Shown piece after piece: positions 12,068 through 16,801 of a stretch of 16,801 nt of DNA. The stretch is from Phycisphaerae bacterium (lineage in GTDB: Bacteria > Planctomycetota > Phycisphaerae > Phycisphaerales > SM1A02). The position numbers and the translations under genes were made by a program. Under the pieces are notes generated by a model. That model worked only from the letters and a program-made list of their open reading frames with translations, was not told the origin of the DNA and did not search any database. The stretch spans positions 1-16,801 of the forward strand of contig JABJDN010000196.1 of the NCBI GenBank assembly GCA_018665385.1. The letters are read 5' to 3'. Positions within the stretch are counted from its first letter, which is position 1. Every line of letters begins with the position of its first letter.

Positions 12068-13542
12068 CAGGACTTCTTAGTTGATTTCTTCGTTGTCTTT
12101 TTTGTTGTCTTTTTCTTAGAAGCTGTCTTCTTGGCAGTTTTCTTTTTTGTAGTCTTCTTCTTCGAAGGGGAAGTGTTGCCATCTTGCAATGCTTGCCATT
12201 CTTCTACAGGCATGTCTGTAACGGTACATGCTGCAACAAGTTGGTCAGCAGCTTTTTCTTCTTGTACTACTGCTTGAATTTGCCCTAGTTGACCTTGTTG
12301 CGCTAAGCGATTTCTCATTTCTTCAGGACGCACACCGTTCTGCATTGCAATCTCAGCTACGCGGGCATTTACTTCCATGTCATTGACTGCAACATGGAAA
12401 TGCTCTGCTAATTTTGTCAGAATAAAATAAGTCTTCAAACGATTCTTAGATTCTTCTGTATTTCCACTTCGAACTTTAGCAACTTCTGCTTCGACCTCTT
12501 CAATGGTCATGCGACCAGACGATTGCAATTCAGTGCGTAATCGCTGCAAATCTCGTTCTGCTTGCATTGCAGTTGTCTTTTCAGGCAATTCCATTTCGAC
12601 TCGTTTTGAGATTTCTTCTGTTGCTTGCTTGCGAAGGACAGCGGCCTGATCATTATCACGCCGTTGTTCTAACGCTAGTTTCACCTGCTCTTTTACTGTA
12701 TCAAATGATTCCATTCCGAAGGATGCGGCCAATTCTTCGTCTGAAAGAGGGTTGATTTTTACCGCTTGCACTACATTGAATGTAATGACAACGTCAGCTC
12801 CGCGGACCTCTTCAAGTTCGTGTTCATCGTGGCCTTTTGTTTTTATTGTTATCTCTGCACCCACTGAAGAATCATTCAATGTCTTACCTAAGTCTTCGAT
12901 GAATAAACCGAGCATCTCACCGCCTGCGTCTTTCGCTGGGATTGAAATACGTGTTTGTTCTGTTTTATAAAACGGTTCATCGTTTCCATCTAAGTGAACG
13001 ACCGCTGGTCCAATAAGGAATGCGCCTTCGCCTGCTTTACCTTCAATTTCTTCGAGGTTTCCATTGCGGATTTTTTGACGTTCAATTTCTTCGTCGATAT
13101 GTTCGTCTGAAACTTCGATGACAGGTCGCGTAATTTTAATATCATCAAAAGTTGGAAGTTCGAATTCTGGCATCACTTCAACTTCTAATTCAAATGTCAA
13201 AGGTTCGCCATCAACAAGGACCACTTCCGTAACATCGCCAACAGGCTCTGGTTCACCGAGGGTCTTTAGTTCGAACTCATCGATGGCATTTTTCCAAGCA
13301 TCAGCAATAATTTCATTGCGAGCTTCACTTCGAATTGACTCACCAAATCGTTTTTCAATAATATGCGCAGGGACTTTACCTTTACGAAAACCAGGTATAG
13401 CGGTCTGCGTTCGTAACACACCCATTGATTCTTGCAATTTTGAAGCTATTGCTTCAACAGGAACTGTGATTTTCACTCGTTTACGAGCTGGTCCAGCATT
13501 TTCGATGGACAATTCATATGGGTGTGTTGCTGTAGTAGTCAT
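12067..13542 (-). CDS. tig: Trigger factor with lysine-rich C-terminal tail
   Basis: A 491-residue ribosome-associated chaperone. The N-terminal domain (about 8-145) carries the ribosome-docking signature 'GFRKGKVP' (51-58), which contacts L23 at the peptide exit. The middle (about 165-270) corresponds to the FKBP-like PPIase domain but is divergent, so isomerase activity is uncertain. Residues about 275-445 are the helical chaperone arms. The last 31 residues (461-491) are an unusual Lys/Thr/Ser/Ala stretch with 17 lysines in KK and KKK blocks, resembling histone H1-like tails. The usual family length is about 430-450, so the tail explains the excess. The start at ATG 13542 follows AAGGAA (13551-13556) by 8 bases. 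It heads the tig-SHOCT-clpX cluster and starts 52 bases from a large palindromic element. Confidence 0.95.
   Translation of the reverse strand: MTTTATHPYELSIENAGPARKRVKITVPVEAIASKLQESMGVLRTQTAIPGFRKGKVPAHIIEKRFGESIRSEARNEIIADAWKNAIDEFELKTLGEPEPVGDVTEVVLVDGEPLTFELEVEVMPEFELPTFDDIKITRPVIEVSDEHIDEEIERQKIRNGNLEEIEGKAGEGAFLIGPAVVHLDGNDEPFYKTEQTRISIPAKDAGGEMLGLFIEDLGKTLNDSSVGAEITIKTKGHDEHELEEVRGADVVITFNVVQAVKINPLSDEELAASFGMESFDTVKEQVKLALEQRRDNDQAAVLRKQATEEISKRVEMELPEKTTAMQAERDLQRLRTELQSSGRMTIEEVEAEVAKVRSGNTEESKNRLKTYFILTKLAEHFHVAVNDMEVNARVAEIAMQNGVRPEEMRNRLAQQGQLGQIQAVVQEEKAADQLVAACTVTDMPVEEWQALQDGNTSPSKKKTTKKKTAKKTASKKKTTKKTTKKSTKKS
12070..12162 (-). other. Lysine-rich tail segment of trigger factor
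   Basis: This part codes for residues 461-491 of Tig: 17 Lys with Thr, Ser and Ala and no acidic residue. It is simple in composition but not an exact DNA repeat. Confidence 0.85.
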
Positions 13543-13576
13543 TGTGTGGGTTCCTTCTTCCGAGCCCTATATATTA

Positions 13577-13589
13577 CCTTAAATTAAGG
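13577..13589. repeat. Small palindrome upstream of tig
   Basis: CCTTAA (13577-13582), one central base, TTAAGG (13584-13589). It lies between the large inverted repeat and the tig start, near AT-rich possible -10 sequence (TATATA), so it could be an operator; nothing in the sequence confirms this. Confidence 0.4.
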
Positions 13590-13593
13590 AATT

Positions 13594-13662
13594 AGGGTCT
13601 GGTACACCTCTTGGAAAAATATAGTGTTTCCAAGAGGTGTACCAGACCCTGTACGAGACCCT
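13594..13662. repeat. REP-like palindromic element, perfect 24-base arms
   Basis: The arm 13594-13617 (begins AGGGTCTGGTACACC, ends TTGGAAA) is the exact reverse complement of 13627-13650, with a 9-base loop (13618-13626). The outer end of the right arm, GTACCAGACCCT (13639-13650), is followed at once by a near copy, GTACGAGACCCT (13651-13662, 11 of 12 identical), which runs into the glnA stop codon. No U-tract follows on the minus strand, so it is not a typical terminator, although the stem may still protect or end the glnA mRNA. The form suggests an interspersed REP/MITE-like repeat. Confidence 0.8.
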
Positions 13663-15811
13663 AGCGAATAAAAAGCATCTCTGTATACGATGGCAGTGGC
13701 CACATATCATCTGGCACTAATTCTTCTAACTGGTCAGCAATGATCCTTGCAGCCGACATTTCTGGAAGAAGCGAGTCGCGAATAAAATCAGCGTGTTCGC
13801 CAGTCGACGAATGTTCGGTGGTGACCAGTCGTTGCACTTCCTCAATGGAAACTTGTAACAATTCGGATAACCGAGCAACATCACCCAATCTAGCTGTACT
13901 ACGGTCGCATTGAATCGAGTTATCACGAGAAGCAGTCACAATACTGGCTAGCTCACCCTGGTAACGCAACGATGCAGGTAGAACTTGCGTTGATAACATC
14001 ATCAATAGCGTTCTTGCTTCAATACTCACAACAGTGGCGTATTGTTCCATAAGAACTTCACCGCGAGCGATTAATTCCCTGTTAGATAATACGTTGTAGT
14101 GACTGAACAATTCGATTGCTTTCTGTGAAGTAATGCATGGCAATGCGTCAGCTGCTGTTTTTAGGTTAGGCAACCCTCGTTTCGCTGCCTCATTATGCCA
14201 TTCTTCTGTGTAATTATCACCATCGAAAACTACCTTGCGATGTTCTTTTAAAACATCACGAAGCAGAGAACGAACTTCTGTTTCTATTTGTTCTTTTGAG
14301 GTACTTCCAGCAAGTTTTGCTTCTAGTTGTGTTGCCATATAATCAAGTGACTCAGAAATAATTGTATTTAGAATCGTATTTGGCCAAGCAATTGTAGATG
14401 TTGAACCTACAGCCCTGAATTCAAATTTATTTCCAGTAAAAGCAAAAGGGCTCGTGCGGTTTCTGTCGCCGCTATCGCGGTCAACTTTAGGCATAGTATC
14501 TGCACCTAGGTCAAGAGTGCCACCTTTCCGTGCATCTCTTGATTCTTTGGTTTCGATTTGATCAAGTACATCACTTAGCATGTCGCCAAGGAACACTGAG
14601 ATGATTGCGGGGGGGGCTTCGTTTGCGCCAAGTCGGTGATCATTTGCAGCAGAAGCGACGGAAGCACGTAGTAAATCTGCGTGAATGTCTACTGCTCGGA
14701 TGATTGCGCATAAGAAAGTAAGGAACTGTAGGTTGTTTTGCGGTTCATTACCAGGATTTAGCAAGTTCTTCCCAGTATTAGTAGCGATTGACCAATTGTT
14801 GTGTTTCCCAGAACCATTTACACCAGCGAATGGTTTCTCATGAAGTAAACATTTGAATCCATGACTTCGCGCAGTTGTTTTCAGCACTTCCATCAACAAC
14901 ATTTGGTGGTCAGAAGCCACATTTGCATTTTCATAGAGAGGTGCAATTTCGTATTGACCTGGTGCCACTTCGTTATGACGTGTTTTTACCGGGATCCCCA
15001 ACTCATACAGTTGTTGTTCTGCGTCATCCATAAATGAAAGTACGCGTTCTGGAATCTTGCCAAAATAGTGGTCGTCTAGTTGATGCCCTTTGGGAGGGGT
15101 GGTGCCAATAAGCGTTCTACCACAGAGTAAGAGGTCGTTTCTATTTGTTGCAAACGATTCATCAACAAGAAAATATTCTTGTTCCAGTCCCAATGTTGTA
15201 ATGACTCTTGAAACATCAGGGTCATTACCGAAAATTTTCACAATGCGCATTGCTTGTTTGTTAACTACATCGATTGAACGGAGCAGGGGTGTCTTTTTAT
15301 CAAGTGCCTCACCAGTCCATGAAACGAACGCTGTTGGAATGCAGAGCGTTCCGCCATTTTCGTTTAGCATAATAAACGCAGGACTTGTTGCATCCCACGC
15401 GGTGTATCCACGGGCTTCCCAAGTGTCGCGAATTCCGCCGTTTGGAAAACTTGAAGCATCTGGTTCGCCGCGAATAAGCAAGTCGCCTTTGAACTCTGCA
15501 ATAGCACCTGTATCTTTTGGCTCAAGAAACCCATCGTGTTTTTCCGCTGTTGCGCCAGTAAGTGGTTGGAACCAATGGGTGTAATGTGTGCAACCATTAT
15601 CAATTGCCCATTCCATCATCGCGTGCGCTACATTATTAGCAATTGCGGGATCGAGAGGCTTCGACTTGTCTATTGTTTCAAGAAGAGATTCGTACACCTC
15701 TGGTTGAAGGTAGCGTAGCATTGTGCCGCCGGTAAAAGTTCGGCAACCATACCGGTCGCAATAATCGTTTTTGTGCATATCCGTTGCATCCGACATCGTA
15801 GTGTGTTCCAT
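13661..15811 (-). CDS. glnN: Type III glutamine synthetase (GlnN-like)
   Basis: A 716-residue enzyme joining ammonia and glutamate to glutamine with ATP. Its length and motifs place it in GSIII, not the 450-470-residue GSI. From the chosen start, the N-terminal GSIII domain covers about 1-170. The catalytic barrel has 'GLEQEYF' (about 208-214, metal-binding Glu), 'NEVAPGQYEIAP' (280-291), the ATP and glutamate region 'GVNGSGKHNNWS' (330-341), 'RLGANEAPPAI' (393-403) and 'NRTSPFAFTGNKFEFRAVGS' (451-470, glutamate-binding Arg). A long helical C-terminus follows. The start ATG 15811 lies 9 bases after a strong AGGAGG (15821-15826); the longer frame from GTG 15835 would place this site inside the gene. 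It is downstream of trpA by 64 bases. The 3' end abuts the palindromic element. Confidence 0.95.
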   Translation of the reverse strand: MEHTTMSDATDMHKNDYCDRYGCRTFTGGTMLRYLQPEVYESLLETIDKSKPLDPAIANNVAHAMMEWAIDNGCTHYTHWFQPLTGATAEKHDGFLEPKDTGAIAEFKGDLLIRGEPDASSFPNGGIRDTWEARGYTAWDATSPAFIMLNENGGTLCIPTAFVSWTGEALDKKTPLLRSIDVVNKQAMRIVKIFGNDPDVSRVITTLGLEQEYFLVDESFATNRNDLLLCGRTLIGTTPPKGHQLDDHYFGKIPERVLSFMDDAEQQLYELGIPVKTRHNEVAPGQYEIAPLYENANVASDHQMLLMEVLKTTARSHGFKCLLHEKPFAGVNGSGKHNNWSIATNTGKNLLNPGNEPQNNLQFLTFLCAIIRAVDIHADLLRASVASAANDHRLGANEAPPAIISVFLGDMLSDVLDQIETKESRDARKGGTLDLGADTMPKVDRDSGDRNRTSPFAFTGNKFEFRAVGSTSTIAWPNTILNTIISESLDYMATQLEAKLAGSTSKEQIETEVRSLLRDVLKEHRKVVFDGDNYTEEWHNEAAKRGLPNLKTAADALPCITSQKAIELFSHYNVLSNRELIARGEVLMEQYATVVSIEARTLLMMLSTQVLPASLRYQGELASIVTASRDNSIQCDRSTARLGDVARLSELLQVSIEEVQRLVTTEHSSTGEHADFIRDSLLPEMSAARIIADQLEELVPDDMWPLPSYTEMLFIR

Positions 15812-15820
15812 TTTTGAGGG

Positions 15821-15826
15821 CCTCCT
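15821..15826 (-). promoter_or_regulatory. Ribosome binding site of the glutamine synthetase
   Basis: AGGAGG on the minus strand, 9 bases before ATG 15811. It selects this start over an in-frame GTG at 15835. Confidence 0.8.
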
Positions 15827-15839
15827 GCCTTTCACAAGT

Positions 15840-15868
15840 AGTATCTGTTTTTAGATGTTCAGAAGCAA
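15840..15868 (-). promoter_or_regulatory. Weak candidate promoter of the glutamine synthetase
   Basis: On the minus strand, TTGCTT (15868-15863), a 17-base spacer and GATACT (15845-15840) lie in the trpA-glnN gap. The matches are 3 of 6 and 4 of 6, so this is only a possibility; read-through from trpA is the alternative. I see no NtrC or sigma-54 type site. Confidence 0.25.
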
Positions 15869-15875
15869 GGTCTAA

Positions 15876-16634
15876 CTAAGAAATTTCTGAAACAAATTGA
15901 CTTGCTGCTGTAGCTGGGTCAGATGATTCTTGCATTCTTCGAACAAGGGCTGAACCTACTATTGCTGCATCTGCTGTTTCTTGCACAATCTGTACATGAT
16001 CTCTATTTGAAATCCCAAACCCAACAGCGAGTGGTAGATTTGTAACTGCTCTAATTTCAGCCATTCTAGGAGCCAAATCAGGCATATCTTTCTGTTCACC
16101 TGTAAGTCCTGTTCGAGCGAGAACGTACAGAAACCCACTAGATAATGATGCTAAATGTTCAATACGTTCAATCGGAGTCGTTGGCGATACAAGCATGGAA
16201 AATGAGACGTTTATTTCGTTGCAATACTCACTCACTTCTTTGGCATCTCGTACATCTATATCTGGAACTATAAAACCATCTATTCCTGCTGTTGCAAAAG
16301 CATCGATACATGATTTCCAACCTGCTCGATGTATAAGTGAATAACTCATCATTGCGACAAGCCCAACATCAACTTTACTCCGCACTCTAGATACGAGGTC
16401 TACAATGTCAGCTGTAGTAACTTCGTTCTGAAGTGCTTTTTGCATAGCCGCTGCAATAATAGGTCCATCAGCAATAGGGTCGCTAAATGGGACCCCCAGT
16501 TCAATGATGTCAGCGCCCGCTGCTGCCATCGTACAGATTGCATCTTCAGTAACTTCAAGGGAAGGGGCTCCAGCAACTATAAATGGCATTAATGCTTTTT
16601 TTTCAGAAGAAAAAATGGAGTCAAGGCGGCTCAT
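15876..16634 (-). CDS. trpA: Tryptophan synthase alpha chain
   Basis: A 252-residue TIM-barrel enzyme that splits indole-3-glycerol phosphate into glyceraldehyde 3-phosphate and indole, which passes to the beta chain. The catalytic pair is in 'IELGVPFSDPIADGP': E45 and D56, spaced as E49 and D60 of E. coli. Also visible are 'MPFIVAGAPS' (16-25), 'FIVPDID' (121-127), the mobile loop 'YVLARTGLTGEQ' (170-181), and the phosphate-binding 'PLAVGFGIS' (201-209). The length is slightly under the usual 260-270. The ATG overlaps the stop of the MazG-like gene as ATGA (16631-16634), implying coupled translation. No other trp gene lies in the window, although trpB often directly precedes trpA. Confidence 0.96.
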   Translation of the reverse strand: MSRLDSIFSSEKKALMPFIVAGAPSLEVTEDAICTMAAAGADIIELGVPFSDPIADGPIIAAAMQKALQNEVTTADIVDLVSRVRSKVDVGLVAMMSYSLIHRAGWKSCIDAFATAGIDGFIVPDIDVRDAKEVSEYCNEINVSFSMLVSPTTPIERIEHLASLSSGFLYVLARTGLTGEQKDMPDLAPRMAEIRAVTNLPLAVGFGISNRDHVQIVQETADAAIVGSALVRRMQESSDPATAASQFVSEIS

Positions 16635-16801
16635 TTTTCACCCTCTGGGCCACCATCTAAGATGTATTTCTCATGAATAGCTTCAGTCAAATCGATCCCT
16701 GTAATATTCGCAAGGGTAGCTAGCCAAGCCAGCACATCTGCAAATTCTTCTCGTAAGTTCGTCATATCTGGGTCACCACGCTCGAATTTACCTAATGCAT
16801 G
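16631..16801 (-). CDS. MazG-like nucleotide pyrophosphohydrolase, N-terminus outside window
   Basis: The C-terminal 56 residues of a gene entering from the right edge, ending at TGA 16633-16631. The helix 'LREEFADVLAWLATLANITG' followed by 'IDLTEAI' fits the second metal-binding EExxD helix of the MazG/dCTPase-like all-alpha NTP pyrophosphohydrolases, which remove pyrophosphate from non-canonical or excess (d)NTPs. It ends 'HEKYILDGGPEGEK', with 'AIHEKY' in the position where related small MazG proteins have 'AVxxKY'. The first metal-binding helix is not in the window, so the subfamily and substrate cannot be fixed. It overlaps trpA by four bases and likely shares its transcript. Confidence 0.75.
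   Translation of the reverse strand, partial: HALGKFERGDPDMTNLREEFADVLAWLATLANITGIDLTEAIHEKYILDGGPEGEK

Noticed and set aside
13118..13582. Plus-strand open frames opposite tig (also 15090-15584 opposite glnN, 7092-7487 opposite rpoD, 7984-8499 opposite dnaG and 2197-2607 opposite the ClC gene).
   Set aside because: All are low-complexity Ser/Arg/Thr-rich shadows in frames opposite well-supported genes, without family motifs.
15812..15835. GTG start of the glutamine synthetase at 15835.
   Set aside because: A strong AGGAGG lies inside this extension at the right distance from ATG 15811, so the later start is the supported one.
1..16801. Search by eye for CRISPR arrays, tRNA, rRNA, phage or toxin-antitoxin genes and complete insertion sequences.
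   Set aside because: No regularly spaced repeats, tRNA-like TTCGANT/cloverleaf segments, rRNA landmarks, transposase or integrase motifs were seen; the window is mostly core genes.

Overview
The window reads as chromosomal DNA of a marine-type planctomycete, most likely Phycisphaerae. Two things point there: the secreted protein at 4115-5602, which carries Cys-rich 'GACC...GG...TxC' repeats and ends in a paired EF-hand (dockerin-like) tail finishing in 'GTWGPCE', and the planctomycete-like style of the housekeeping proteins (extended L28, a type III glutamine synthetase, a stand-alone CoaC). This lineage call is an inference from protein style. Most of the window is core machinery, almost all on the minus strand, with short gaps and several overlapping start/stop codons.

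Layout: (1) 1-674, the 3' part of an unrecognised plus-strand gene. (2) 686-3152 minus, clcA-type ClC protein > rnpA > yidD, with an ATGA overlap between clcA and rnpA; this is part of the usual rpmH-rnpA-yidD-yidC neighbourhood but without rpmH or yidC. (3) 3151-4030 plus, a near-consensus promoter driving rpoZ and coaC. (4) 4051-5676 plus, a promoter, the secreted repeat protein and a strong bidirectional terminator. (5) 5756-9488 minus, dnaG > rpoD, the core of the macromolecular-synthesis operon; rpmB (L28) lies upstream across a gap of about 370 bases holding a possible dnaG promoter, a nested stem-loop and plus-strand terminator-like hairpins. (6) 10270-13542 minus, tig > SHOCT membrane protein > clpX; clpP, which often sits between tig and clpX, is absent here. 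(7) 13594-13662, a palindromic repeat element with perfect 24-base arms, pressed against the end of glnA. (8) 13661-16801 minus, a MazG-like gene (partial) > trpA > type III glutamine synthetase.

Functionally, the genes cover transcription (omega, primary sigma), replication priming, tRNA 5' maturation (RNase P protein), membrane protein insertion (YidD), nascent-chain folding and unfolding/degradation (trigger factor, ClpX), translation (L28), CoA synthesis, tryptophan synthesis, nitrogen assimilation and nucleotide-pool cleaning. I see no CRISPR array, tRNA, rRNA, phage genes or complete insertion sequence. I found no clear new defence or mobile system. The best leads are the palindromic element by glnA, the SHOCT protein in the place of clpP, the lysine-rich tail on trigger factor, the structured dnaG leader region, and the secreted repeat protein.
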